Shown here: positions 8,149 to 15,599 of the stretch, one piece after another
Layout: every line of letters starts with the position of its first letter
How positions within the stretch are numbered: position 1 is the stretch's first letter
Source of the DNA: Gammaproteobacteria bacterium
GTDB lineage: Bacteria; Pseudomonadota; Gammaproteobacteria; Pseudomonadales; Azotimanducaceae
Direction: 5' to 3'
Length of the DNA: 43,337 nt
NCBI GenBank assembly: GCA_018666555.1
Contig: JABIZD010000171.1
Span: 1 to 43,337 of the forward strand
Notes under the pieces: generated by a model
Database searches by the model: none
What the model was told of the DNA's origin: nothing
What the model saw: the letters and a program-made list of their open reading frames with translations, nothing else
Position numbers and translations under genes: made by a program

Positions 8149-8976
8149 CTATGCAGGCCGGTTGCCATCATCGATAGTAATACGCTGCATCTTTCGATGC
8201 TGGGGCCAATAATCGTTAACAGGTTTGTGCTGGGTGATTCTGTTATCCCAGAACGCGATAGAGTCAGGTCGCCAGTTAAATCGGCAGGTGTGTTCCGGTA
8301 ATACTGCGTGTTCATACAAGAACTGCAGCAAAGCGTCGCTTTCCTTCGCTTTCATACCGCATATTCTGACAGTAAACAAAGCATTCACGAACACGGACTT
8401 TTTACCGCTTACTGGATGAGTTCGAATGACCGGATGCTCAACGGGCGGGTTATCCACCACCATCTGCGCAAGACGCTCTCTTCCGCCTGGTTCCTCCAGA
8501 GACTCCCTAAACCCATAGCTGAAATCGTGCATTGCAGTTAGCCCGGACAGAAATGATTGCATGCTATCCGATAAATTATCATAAGCAGCGGACATGCTGG
8601 CGAAAAGTGTATCGCCACCGCGCTCCGGAATAATGACCCCATGCAATATCGAACCCAGTGGCGGACAGCGCCTGAAGGTCATATCCGTATGCCACATTTC
8701 AATTTTTGAGGGATGCTCTCTATCGTTTTCAAGAATGGTCAGCTCGGGTAGGCCGCTGATGTGAGGATAAGCCTCGTGACATTGAGGCTCACCGAACAAC
8801 CGAGCAAACCTGGCATGGGCCTCAGGTGGAAAAGGCTGGTCTCGAAAAAAAATAACCTCATACTGGAGAAGCAAACGTTGAAGTTCGGAGAACTCCCTGT
8901 CTGATATTTCTGCTGATAAATCAATACCGGATATTTCAGCACCGATTGCGCCTGCCACAGGGTTGATCTGCAACAT
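8149..8976 (-). CDS. TauD/TfdA family Fe(II)/2-oxoglutarate dioxygenase
   Basis: 275-aa member of the TauD/TfdA oxygenases. The metal-binding residues are H96 and D98 in MWHTDMTF and H250 in NRITQHKPVNDY; arginines in the terminal HRKMQRITI segment would hold the 2-oxoglutarate carboxylate. The N-terminus (GAIGAEISGIDLS) and FRDQPFPPEAHARFARLFGEP are standard for the family. These enzymes hydroxylate sulfonates, aryloxyacetates or other small acids, releasing sulfite or an aldehyde. The substrate cannot be inferred; no sulfonate transporter is adjacent. It is convergent with the hydrolase gene, so the two are not cotranscribed. Confidence 0.9.
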   Translation of the reverse strand: MLQINPVAGAIGAEISGIDLSAEISDREFSELQRLLLQYEVIFFRDQPFPPEAHARFARLFGEPQCHEAYPHISGLPELTILENDREHPSKIEMWHTDMTFRRCPPLGSILHGVIIPERGGDTLFASMSAAYDNLSDSMQSFLSGLTAMHDFSYGFRESLEEPGGRERLAQMVVDNPPVEHPVIRTHPVSGKKSVFVNALFTVRICGMKAKESDALLQFLYEHAVLPEHTCRFNWRPDSIAFWDNRITQHKPVNDYWPQHRKMQRITIDDGNRPA

Positions 8977-9056
8977 ATTCAGTAAAGCCTCTAAGCGTAC
9001 TGAACAAAAAATTATGTTAACTCGTCTTTAACATACCTTCAGTTCAGTGGTTAACT

Positions 9057-9227
9057 TCATTCCATGGCATCCAGCTGCTTAGCAACATTTTCAGCCTGGG
9101 CTTCGATCTCAGCGATTAATTCCTTGGTCTTATGGGTTGACAGAGCCACAACCCGATTAGGCCCAAGCCGGCGCAGACCGTTTAAAATTTCCTCAACTGA
9201 TGCCTTTGCCTCAGATATTTGACTCAT
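9057..9227 (-). CDS. 56-aa acidic helical protein, unknown function
   Basis: Short gene that starts with ATG (MSQISEAKASVEEILNGLRR...) and ends with QLDAME. A weak Shine-Dalgarno-like AGGGTG lies about 7 bases upstream of the ATG. The composition is soluble and amphipathic, with a pattern of alternating charged and aliphatic residues consistent with one or two helices (residues about 5-20 and 32-54); there is no cysteine and no membrane segment. I do not recognise the family. It lies alone between the dioxygenase gene, on the same strand 80 bases downstream, and the divergent 92-aa gene. Support is the intact frame, the codon usage like that of neighbours, and the protein-like sequence. Confidence 0.55.
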   Translation of the reverse strand: MSQISEAKASVEEILNGLRRLGPNRVVALSTHKTKELIAEIEAQAENVAKQLDAME

Positions 9228-9338
9228 GCTGAACACCCTGTATATTGATGACGCAAATCATACAACAACTGGTGCCCTCATTCATCATCTGCTGTCTACT
9301 CAACGAGAAATTAAATATCGCAAGGCCCTGTCCACGTA

Positions 9339-9617
9339 ATGCCTATATTAACTAGCAAGTACCATGACTCAACCATCAGCATTGGCTATTCTGGTCAGGG
9401 CCAGGTTGAATTGAAAGTAAACGGCATCATCAGGACCAAAGCGGCACAGGCAAACTACCTTAAACTGGCAACTTCACTGCAAACAGGTTATGAATGGCAT
9501 GAGTGGGTCGAGGGAATCTGCCTAATCAAACCAACGCATACCCAACTGACCCTGACGTGCAACAACGAAACAATCGCCGATCAGCGATTTAATTCTGAAT
9601 CTGACTATCAGCAATGA
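9339..9617 (+). CDS. 92-aa hypothetical protein
   Basis: Small soluble protein that I do not recognise. The first half has a beta-strand pattern (STISIGYSGQGQVELKVNG), then a helix-like segment (AQANYLKLATSLQ) and a tryptophan-rich part (YEWHEWVEGICLI), followed by further strands. There is no signal peptide or membrane segment. It is followed after 7 bases by the PNPOx-like gene, so the two are probably cotranscribed and may act together. Expression signals are weak: AAGG lies about 12 bases before the ATG. It may equally well be a small domain restricted to this lineage. Confidence 0.6.
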   Translation: MPILTSKYHDSTISIGYSGQGQVELKVNGIIRTKAAQANYLKLATSLQTGYEWHEWVEGICLIKPTHTQLTLTCNNETIADQRFNSESDYQQ

Positions 9618-9624
9618 GCAGAAC

Positions 9625-10212
9625 ATGACGATAATATCGCAGTTAGAAAATGATCTGGAAAGAGCAAGGGCACTATCCGACCCAAATCACAATGTATGCT
9701 ACTTTGCCCTGGCCGATAACAAAGGATTCCCCAGTATCAGAACACTGGTGCTGCGATCAGTTTCAGCTGGCGGCATTACCTTATTTACCAATAAAACCAG
9801 CCCAAAATGGAAAATACTGGAAGACAATCCGCATTGCCAGATCCTCCTGTGGTACCCGAGCATCCAGATACAGTATCGCCTGTCTGGAATCTGCTCCGAT
9901 CTCGGTCAAACTAACCTCGAACAGGATTGGCAGCGGCGCCCCAACAAAAGCAAACTCTTGGACCACTTCTATGACACCATCCAGGCACAGAGCCAACCCA
10001 TTGCATCACGGCAAAAGTTAACTGATGGGCTGAAACAACTCAGCACACAAATACCACCAGAGGGCTTCTTTATGCCCCCATCAGCAGGCGCCTTCAATGT
10101 TGATATTAAAGAGGTTGAAACCCTGCAACTCAGCCAGAGTGAGGAACCCCATATTAGGGAACTTCATACCAAAAGCGATGCCGGCTGGGCAACCCAGACG
10201 CTGATACCCTGA
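9625..10212 (+). CDS. pyridoxamine 5'-phosphate oxidase family flavoprotein
   Basis: 195-aa protein of the PNPOx-like split-barrel fold. The N-terminal region (ALADNKGFPSIRTLVLRSVSAGGITLFTNKTSPKWKILEDNPHCQILLWYP) has the layout of PdxH: an FMN-binding RTLVLR-like strand, FTN followed by S-x-K, and a later QYRLSG strand corresponding to the QVRxxG motif. The C-terminal PdxH active-site residues are not well conserved (it ends EEPHIREL...GWATQTLIP), so it is closer to the Alr4036/Pyridox_ox_2-type relatives than to true PdxH. It probably binds FMN; the redox substrate is unknown. It is preceded by the 92-aa gene. Confidence 0.75.
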   Translation: MTIISQLENDLERARALSDPNHNVCYFALADNKGFPSIRTLVLRSVSAGGITLFTNKTSPKWKILEDNPHCQILLWYPSIQIQYRLSGICSDLGQTNLEQDWQRRPNKSKLLDHFYDTIQAQSQPIASRQKLTDGLKQLSTQIPPEGFFMPPSAGAFNVDIKEVETLQLSQSEEPHIRELHTKSDAGWATQTLIP

Positions 10213-10228
10213 GTCCCACAAAAACACT

Positions 10229-10257
10229 TTGACAGCGGTCCCATTCAACCTTAAATT
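10229..10257 (+). promoter_or_regulatory. sigma-70-type promoter of the small RNA locus
   Basis: Perfect -35 hexamer TTGACA (10229-10234), a 17-base spacer and TAAATT as -10 (10252-10257, four of six consensus bases). It faces the structured region that ends at the terminator at 10423-10454, so initiation is expected near 10264. It starts just after the stop of the PNPOx-like gene and reads away from it. Confidence 0.5.
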
Positions 10258-10263
10258 AACCCT

Positions 10264-10454
10264 ATCGATTTCTTGTCGCCGACAAGTTCTGACCAGGGGG
10301 AACCTGAGGCGCTCCTTTCAACACCCTGAATGTAAAGGAGGTGATCCCATCAATAGCCAGTCTATAAAGGGAGCCTCCGAGTTACTATAGCTCGGAGCAT
10401 GCTCCCGTAAGAAAAGACAGAGCCCCTGGGTATGAAAGTATCCAGGGGTTTTTT
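10264..10454 (+). ncRNA. candidate structured small RNA of about 190 nt
   Basis: Between the PNPOx-like gene and convergent metR there is no convincing ORF, but a promoter, several stems and a strong terminator line up. From 5' to 3': an inverted repeat CTTGTCG/CGACAAG (10272-10286); CTCCTTT (10312-10318) that can pair with AAAGGAG (10334-10340) around a 15-base loop; AAAGGAGGTGATCC (10334-10347), complementary to the 16S rRNA 3' end; a long hairpin GGGAGC+CTCCGAG / CTCGGAG+GCTCCC (10369-10406, CAT bulge); and the terminator hairpin. It could be a trans-acting RNA or a leader for a tiny ORF that starts at the AUC at 10349, seven bases after GGAGG, and meets a UAG after 13 codons in the loop of the long hairpin. 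I do not recognise it as tmRNA, 6S, SRP or RNase P RNA. Confidence 0.5.
10423..10454 (+). terminator. Rho-independent terminator of the small RNA locus
   Basis: CCCCTGG (10423-10429) pairs with CCAGGGG (10442-10448), extended by three more pairs (one G-U) around a TGAAAG loop, and is followed by six T residues. It ends a plus-strand transcript 57 bases before the metR stop codon. Confidence 0.85.
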
Positions 10455-10511
10455 CTGGTATTGGCTCAATGGTTAGAGATTCCAGGGTTGCAGACCGCGA
10501 CTTATCCCACT

Positions 10512-11429
10512 TTAGTCGACTCTGCCAATGCCACTTAAATACTCAAAACTACTGGTGACCGCTGTAGTCAGAAAATCTTCCATAAAAGGGGTATCCAACT
10601 GATCTTCACGAATTGCGGCATAAAGGGTACACCAGAGGCCCTCTGGACCGAGCTTACAAGCTGTAACCACATCCGCATCCAAATACTCCGTCAATGCCCA
10701 ATTCGGCAAACAGGCAACGCCCCTGCCACTGGCAACCAGTTGCACCATCATGGTGGTCAGTTCAGCCGTACGGGTATGGGCCGGCTCCAGATCAAAGGGA
10801 TCAAGGAAACGCGTAAAGATATCCAGACGGTTACGGTCGATGGGATAGGTAATCAGTGTTTCATTGACGATTTCATCGGGTGAAACAAACACCTGCTTTG
10901 CTAACCGATGACTTTTCCCTAGCGCTAACATAGCCTCGTAATGAAACAGCGGCACATAATGAATACCGGGAATGTCGATTGGGTCAGAAGTGATGACCAA
11001 ATCAATGTCTCCTCGTGCCAAAGGCGGGAACGGCGTAAAATTAAACCCAGCGGTCAGGTCTAATTCAACTTCTGGCCAGTTCGCACGATAGCTGTTAATA
11101 CACGGAACCAGCCATTGAAAACAGCTGTGGCACTCTATGCATATATGCAGTCGTCCGGCTTCACCACCGGAAAACCGGGAGATATCCCGTTCAGCTGTCT
11201 TGAACAGCGGTATAGCTTCATCAGCCAGTTCCAACAGGCGTCGACCGGCGCTGGTAAAGCGGGTGGGCCTGGTTTTGCGCACAAATAAAGTACATTCAAG
11301 CCTATCCTCCAAATCTTTTATCTGGTGGGAAAGAGCAGATTGAGTCAAGTACATCCGGTCAGCAGCCTCAACTAAACTACCCGTTTCACGCAGTGCTTGA
11401 AGCGTCTTTAGATGTCGTAATTCTATCAC
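10512..11429 (-). CDS. metR: LysR-type regulator MetR
   Basis: 305-aa LysR-family regulator that matches MetR throughout: N-terminal helix-turn-helix MIELRHLKTLQALRETGSLV...LTQSALSHQIKDLE, the hallmark IECHSCFQWLVP, LDLVITSD-like DIDLVITSDPI, ETLITYPIDRNRLDIF and GEGLW-like GPEGLWCTLYAAIR. MetR activates methionine-synthesis genes (metE, metA, metH) with homocysteine as co-effector. The start is GTG at 11429, backed by AAGGA seven bases upstream. No metE is adjacent in this window, so its targets lie elsewhere, possibly including sulfur-amino-acid genes further along. An AT-rich inverted repeat lies just upstream. Confidence 0.92.
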   Translation of the reverse strand: MIELRHLKTLQALRETGSLVEAADRMYLTQSALSHQIKDLEDRLECTLFVRKTRPTRFTSAGRRLLELADEAIPLFKTAERDISRFSGGEAGRLHICIECHSCFQWLVPCINSYRANWPEVELDLTAGFNFTPFPPLARGDIDLVITSDPIDIPGIHYVPLFHYEAMLALGKSHRLAKQVFVSPDEIVNETLITYPIDRNRLDIFTRFLDPFDLEPAHTRTAELTTMMVQLVASGRGVACLPNWALTEYLDADVVTACKLGPEGLWCTLYAAIREDQLDTPFMEDFLTTAVTSSFEYLSGIGRVD

Positions 11430-11452
11430 CGAGTATTCCTTGAATAAAAATC

Positions 11453-11472
11453 ATGATAAATTGATTTATCAT
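11453..11472. promoter_or_regulatory. 9-bp perfect inverted repeat upstream of metR
   Basis: ATGATAAAT, a 2-base TG spacer, then ATTTATCAT: a perfect 9+9 palindrome about 25 bases upstream of the metR GTG. It fits a dimeric regulator's operator and sits where a promoter for metR (and perhaps for the divergent GT4 gene) must be. The classic MetR site TGAA-N5-TTCA is not exact here; GAAATATTC at 11474-11482 next to it is the nearest match. The rest of 11430-11687 holds no ORF I can support. Confidence 0.35.
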
Positions 11473-11687
11473 TAGAAATATTCATAATTTAACAGGTCAA
11501 TTCGGGTATTTCAATTATTGCGATTGGGCCAGACAATGATGCAACAATGATCATTCTCATTTCAATCCTAAATCGGTAATATAGCTTTCTTTTGTGGATA
11601 GATGACATTGTAAGCAGTAAAACCTGGCAAGGCCCCGCATCCACCACAACAAACCGCAAGGCAACAAACTCAGAGCAATTTCGCAAC

Positions 11688-12944
11688 ATGCATACCATCA
11701 AACCGCTGAAAATCTGCCTGCTGGGCTATCGCAGCAATCCCTATAGTGGCGGGCAAGGCATCTATATGCGCTATCTCAGTGAGGCGCTGGTTGAGGCTGG
11801 TCATAGTGTGGACGTGATTTCAGGCCCGCCCTATCCAGACCTCGACCCCCGCGTAAAATTAATTACCCTGCCCAGCCTGGACCTTTATGCTCAGGAAGAC
11901 CATATTTCTGCTTTCCGGTTCAGGATGCTTTTATCTTTCACGGACAGCTTTGAATATTTCAGCACTTTTACCGGGGGGTTTCCTGAGCCTTATACTTTCG
12001 GCCGTCGGCTTGTGCGTCACTTTAAAATCAACCAGCCCGACTACGACATTATTCACGATAACCAAAGTCTTTGTTATGGCGTACTAAAACTGCAGAAAAT
12101 GGGCTACCCGGTGCTAACGACTATTCACCATCCCATTACCAGCGACCTGGCAATCGCTTTATCGCAAACCAACACCTGGGGTATGCGGCTACTGATAAAA
12201 AGATGGCATTCTTTTCTACGCATGCAAAAGAAAGTGGTGCCCCAGCTTAAACACCTTGTCACCGTTTCCAGGGCAGCACAGCAGGACATTGCGGCTGCAT
12301 TTGGCGTTGCCAGGGAAGCAATTGATATCGTACATAATGGTATCGATACCGCGTTATTCAGACCGCTAGACGGGGTCGAACGTAAACCTTTTACTATCAT
12401 GACTACAGCAAGCGCTGATGCACCTTTAAAGGGTATAAACTACCTCCTTGAAGCGATCGCCATTACCAAAACCTCGTTTCCGGAAATAGAACTTTGCTTA
12501 ATAGGCAGCTTAAAGCCAGATGGAGAATCAAACCAACTTATCAAGAATCTCAAACTAGACGACCATATTCACATCCATAGCCAGATTACAACAGACCACA
12601 TGGTACGCCTTTATGCCGAGGCCACTATTGTGGTTGTCCCTTCTATATATGAGGGATTTGGGTTACCCGCCGCCGAAGCGATGGCCTGTGGATTGCCCGT
12701 TATCTCAACCGATGGTGGGGCCTTACCAGAGGTTGTTGGTGATTGCGGCGTCATCGTTCCAACCAGAAACAAAGAAGCTATCGCAACTGCTATTATCGAT
12801 CTACTTAACTCACCCGAGAAGCGGGCATCGTTAGGCCTGATGGCGCGACGGCGCATACAGGAACAATTCAGCTGGGCCCGTGCTGCAAGCGCCTTGGCGC
12901 AACTGTATAAAACGATTCCAGGAGACCGAACCCATGTCACTTGA
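11688..12944 (+). CDS. family 4 glycosyltransferase (GT-B fold)
   Basis: 418-aa retaining GT4 enzyme. The N-terminal domain has KICLLGYRSNPYSGGQGIYMRYLSEALVEAGHSVDVIS, typical for the acceptor side. The C-terminal domain has IDIVHNGIDTALFRP, then SIYEGFGLPAAEAMACGLPVI, holding the E-x7-E pair that contacts the nucleotide-sugar donor, and GALPEVVGDCG. It would transfer a sugar from a nucleotide-sugar in the cytoplasm; donor and acceptor are unknown. I start at the ATG at 11688; an in-frame TTG at 11592 would add 32 residues without family similarity. It overlaps the following methyltransferase by 11 bases and begins a cluster with a toroid protein and a second methyltransferase. Confidence 0.85.
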   Translation: MHTIKPLKICLLGYRSNPYSGGQGIYMRYLSEALVEAGHSVDVISGPPYPDLDPRVKLITLPSLDLYAQEDHISAFRFRMLLSFTDSFEYFSTFTGGFPEPYTFGRRLVRHFKINQPDYDIIHDNQSLCYGVLKLQKMGYPVLTTIHHPITSDLAIALSQTNTWGMRLLIKRWHSFLRMQKKVVPQLKHLVTVSRAAQQDIAAAFGVAREAIDIVHNGIDTALFRPLDGVERKPFTIMTTASADAPLKGINYLLEAIAITKTSFPEIELCLIGSLKPDGESNQLIKNLKLDDHIHIHSQITTDHMVRLYAEATIVVVPSIYEGFGLPAAEAMACGLPVISTDGGALPEVVGDCGVIVPTRNKEAIATAIIDLLNSPEKRASLGLMARRRIQEQFSWARAASALAQLYKTIPGDRTHVT

Positions 12945-13668
12945 AACGATCGATTTTACCCGCCTCGCACTGGCCGATGGTGACCAGCTTCTCGACGTAG
13001 GCTGCGGTGAAGGACGGCACAGCATCACTGCTTACCTTCTTAAAAAGGGTTCAACCATAGGCCTGGATCTGTCTCTTCGGGACCTCAATACGGCGCGGCA
13101 AAGATATACAGATTTCCACCAGCCAGAACAAACTGACAAGAATCTCTGCTTTATTTCTGGAAGAGGTCAGGAATTACCCTTTGCCGACCAGCAATTCGAT
13201 AAAGTGATCTGCTCTGAGGTACTCGAACATATTCATGATTATCCCTCAGTATTAAATGAAATCAAACGGGTTCTAAAGCCTGGAGGTATTTTGGGTATAA
13301 GTGTGCCAAGATACTTTCCGGAATGGATCTGTTGGATGCTCAGCAAGGCTTATCATGAAGTAGAAGGTGGCCATGTGAGAATATTCAATGCTCGAAAGCT
13401 GCAGGTTAGCATTGAAGCTCTGGGTTTCCACAAATATGACAAACACCATGCTCACGCCTTGCATGTTCCATACTGGTGGTTGAAATGCTTGTTCTGGCAG
13501 GAAGCCAATCCCGATGCAGAAAACTGGATCACACGGCAATACCATCGCTTCCTGGTCTGGGATCTGATGAAGAAGCCATGGATCACACGTCTGGCTGAGC
13601 GTTTACTCAATCCCATTATAGGTAAGAGTGTCGTCATGTATTTTGTGCATTCAGAGACCCAACCTTAA
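12934..13668 (+). CDS. class I SAM-dependent methyltransferase
   Basis: 244-aa Rossmann-fold methyltransferase. Motif I LLDVGCGEGRHSI (about residues 17-29) and the acidic GLDLS end of strand 2 bind S-adenosylmethionine. FADQQFDKVICSEVLEHIHDYPSVLNEIKRVLKPGGIL covers motifs II-III. The C-terminal half (FPEWICWMLSKAYHEVEGGHVRIF) is specific to a sub-branch. The acceptor is not known. The ATG at 12934 is preceded by AGGAG and lies inside the 3' end of the glycosyltransferase gene, so the two are translationally coupled. The next gene begins 11 bases after its stop. It presumably methylates the product, or a precursor, of its neighbour glycosyltransferase. Confidence 0.85.
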   Translation: MSLETIDFTRLALADGDQLLDVGCGEGRHSITAYLLKKGSTIGLDLSLRDLNTARQRYTDFHQPEQTDKNLCFISGRGQELPFADQQFDKVICSEVLEHIHDYPSVLNEIKRVLKPGGILGISVPRYFPEWICWMLSKAYHEVEGGHVRIFNARKLQVSIEALGFHKYDKHHAHALHVPYWWLKCLFWQEANPDAENWITRQYHRFLVWDLMKKPWITRLAERLLNPIIGKSVVMYFVHSETQP

Positions 13669-13679
13669 GGGAGTCACGC

Positions 13680-14753
13680 TTGACTAATGTTTATGTTGCC
13701 AAGGGATTTTATCCCGCGGCTTACTTCAAAAAAACGATTGACTACATTGCCTCAGTTCAATCGGCTGATGGTGACATTGCCTGGTTTGAAAATGGCACTA
13801 CCGACCCCTGGGATCATGTCGAGGCTGCGATGGCGCTATCCATTGGCGGCAGATTGGAACAAGCCGAACTGGCTTATCACTGGTTAAAGCATCGGCAACT
13901 TGAGCAGGGCGGATGGTACGTGTCCTATCGGGGGAGAAAAGCTGAGGATACCAGTCGGATCGAATCAAATTTCGTTGCTTATGTGGCCACCGGAGTCTGG
14001 CATCATTATTTAATTTCCAAAGATCAGGATTTTCTTAGATTATTATGGCCGACGGTATCCCAAGCTATGGCCTTTGTCTTGGATTTACAGGGTGAACAGG
14101 GACAGATTTTCTGGGCTCTGGATTCCGATAAGGGCATTCGCGAAGATGCACTCATTACTGGCTGCTGTTCAATCTACAAAAGTCTCGGCTGTGCCATTAA
14201 CATTGCTGAAGTCCTTAACGAACCTGCCGAACACCTGATATCCATGAAAAATGCTCTCGGTAAAGCACTGACCGAACGAACCGACTGCTTCGACCAGACC
14301 TGGGAAAGCAAACAACGATTTGCTATGGACTGGTTTTATCCTGTGCTTACCGGCGTTATACAAGGCAAGGCAGCTGTAGACAGAATCAATTCCAGATGGG
14401 ACGAATTTGTAGTTGATCAACTCGGTTGCCGATGCGTTAACGATGAGCCCTGGGTGACTGTCGCGGAAACGTGCGAGTTAGTCATGTCTTTGATATCTAT
14501 ACAGCAGTACCAACGAGCTGTCGAAGTATTCAGCTGGATTCACCAGTTCCGCAAGGAAGACGGCTCCTACTGGACGGGATACGTCTACCCAGATAAAGCA
14601 ATCTGGCCAGAAGAGCGAACCACCTGGACTGCTGGGGCCGTCCTGCTGGCAGCAGATGCAATAGCCCAGGTCAGTGGCGGCTGCAAGATTTTTACCAACC
14701 ATCAGAAGCCGGTATCTCTGGAGAGAGCCAAGTTGCCCGCAGGAGGGCCCTAA
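13680..14753 (+). CDS. alpha/alpha-toroid protein (prenyltransferase/squalene-cyclase-like)
   Basis: 357-aa protein with repeated helical-hairpin elements. Repeat cores are visible as YIASVQSADGDIAWFENG, HWLKHRQLEQGGWYVSY, DLQGEQGQIFWALD and WIHQFRKEDGSYWTGY, each with a Q/E-x-x-G-x-x-W-like end similar to QW repeats of squalene cyclases and prenyltransferases; similar toroids occur in glycosidases. The class II cyclase DxDD motif is not present, so cyclase activity is doubtful. DPWDHVEAAMAL and WPEERTTWTAGAVLLA may line a central cavity. Translation starts with TTG, supported by AAGGGAG six bases upstream. It is the third gene of the GT4 cluster and faces the second methyltransferase with 13 bases between stops. 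Annotation as prenyltransferase would be superficial. Confidence 0.7.
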   Translation: MTNVYVAKGFYPAAYFKKTIDYIASVQSADGDIAWFENGTTDPWDHVEAAMALSIGGRLEQAELAYHWLKHRQLEQGGWYVSYRGRKAEDTSRIESNFVAYVATGVWHHYLISKDQDFLRLLWPTVSQAMAFVLDLQGEQGQIFWALDSDKGIREDALITGCCSIYKSLGCAINIAEVLNEPAEHLISMKNALGKALTERTDCFDQTWESKQRFAMDWFYPVLTGVIQGKAAVDRINSRWDEFVVDQLGCRCVNDEPWVTVAETCELVMSLISIQQYQRAVEVFSWIHQFRKEDGSYWTGYVYPDKAIWPEERTTWTAGAVLLAADAIAQVSGGCKIFTNHQKPVSLERAKLPAGGP

Positions 14754-14766
14754 GGTGACTTGTTAA

Positions 14767-15378
14767 TTAAAGACGTTGCAGTAAACCGAGCGTTTTAATG
14801 GTTGGCAACGCCCTGAACGCACCCGACGCAATGGCTAACTGGTAAATTTCATACGGTGCCTGTCCACCCGCTTCGGGATCAGGAAAAATGTCATGGATCG
14901 CCAAATACCCTCCAGGAACAATATGCCTTGACCAACTACGGTAGTCAGTTAACGCCGCATCGCGACTATGCCCACCATCAATGAAAACCAGGCTCAGTGG
15001 AGTCGCCCAATGTCGGGCAGCAACACGGGAAGAGGCGACAACAGGAACTACCACATCCTCCAACCCGGCTTCCTGCACAGTCTTACGAAAAGCCTTAAAG
15101 GAATCCATACGGCCAATAGAGGCGTCATACAAATCTGGATCATGATATTCCTCGCCCAACTGATGTTCTTCTGAACCACGGTGATGATCGACTGCAAACA
15201 GGGTGCTACCCGATTCCAGACAAGCAGCGCCAAGGTAGACAGTAGACTTACCGCAATAGCTACCAACCTCCAAGCAGGGGCCTAACGCCAAAACCTGATT
15301 CGCCGCATCATACAAGGCACGGCCTTCTTCAGGGTCCAGAAATCCTTTCACGGTATTGATGTCAATAGAGAGATTCAC
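14767..15378 (-). CDS. class I SAM methyltransferase (CmcI/Methyltransf_24-like)
   Basis: 203-aa methyltransferase. GPCLEVGSYCGKSTVYLG is the SAM-binding loop, FAVDHHRGSEEHQ the acidic end of strand 2, and SLVFIDGGHSRDAALTDYRSW...GGYLAIHDIFPDP the DGGH segment typical for O-methyltransferases of the cephalosporin-type CmcI/Methyltransf_24 group, often metal-dependent. A longer frame reaching 15465 exists, but its first 29 residues are the shifted reading of a good small membrane-protein gene; the GTG at 15378 lies five bases after that gene's stop. I therefore take the GTG as start. The gene faces the toroid gene tail to tail and belongs to the same cluster by content. Confidence 0.82.
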   Translation of the reverse strand: MNLSIDINTVKGFLDPEEGRALYDAANQVLALGPCLEVGSYCGKSTVYLGAACLESGSTLFAVDHHRGSEEHQLGEEYHDPDLYDASIGRMDSFKAFRKTVQEAGLEDVVVPVVASSRVAARHWATPLSLVFIDGGHSRDAALTDYRSWSRHIVPGGYLAIHDIFPDPEAGGQAPYEIYQLAIASGAFRALPTIKTLGLLQRL

Positions 15379-15383
15379 GGAGT

Positions 15384-15563
15384 TCAAGCCAACAAAAAAG
15401 ACAGAATAAAGATAACACCAGCACAGAGCAGGCAATAGATAAGCAGATTGATCGGCATAGGCCATTTTTGGTTACCTGAAACAGGCAACTGGTTGCCTAT
15501 TTTTAACCAGATTAAACAGGCCAGCACGATACCCAGCACAAGACTTAGTATCAGTAATCCCAT
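15384..15563 (-). CDS. 59-aa two-helix membrane protein
   Basis: Small gene read from an ATG at 15563 to a TGA at 15384. Two hydrophobic helices (GLLILSLVLGIVLACLIWL and INLLIYCLLCAGVIFILSFL) are separated by a short polar loop (KIGNQLPVSGNQKWPMP). The Shine-Dalgarno GAGGGAG about five bases before the ATG is one of the best in the window. Five bases after its stop comes the GTG of the methyltransferase, so the two form an operon. The function is unknown. It may anchor or assist the cluster's enzymes at the membrane. It is easily overlooked because it is short and because the methyltransferase frame is open through it. Confidence 0.7.
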   Translation of the reverse strand: MGLLILSLVLGIVLACLIWLKIGNQLPVSGNQKWPMPINLLIYCLLCAGVIFILSFLLA

Positions 15564-15599
15564 ATCACTCCCTCTACCCAGGCCAAACCATTCCCGAAT

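Noticed and set aside
11540-11565. Fur-box-like AATGATCATTCTCATTT upstream of the glycosyltransferase gene
   Set aside because: Only about 9 of 15 positions of the 7-1-7 consensus match, and no iron gene is near.
13680-14753. Squalene-hopene-type class II cyclase
   Set aside because: No DxDD motif, only about half the length of such cyclases, and only loose QW-like repeats.
15379-15465. 29-residue N-terminal extension of the CmcI-like methyltransferase
   Set aside because: Hydrophobic residues come from reading the small membrane-protein gene in the wrong frame; methyltransferase similarity begins after the GTG at 15378.
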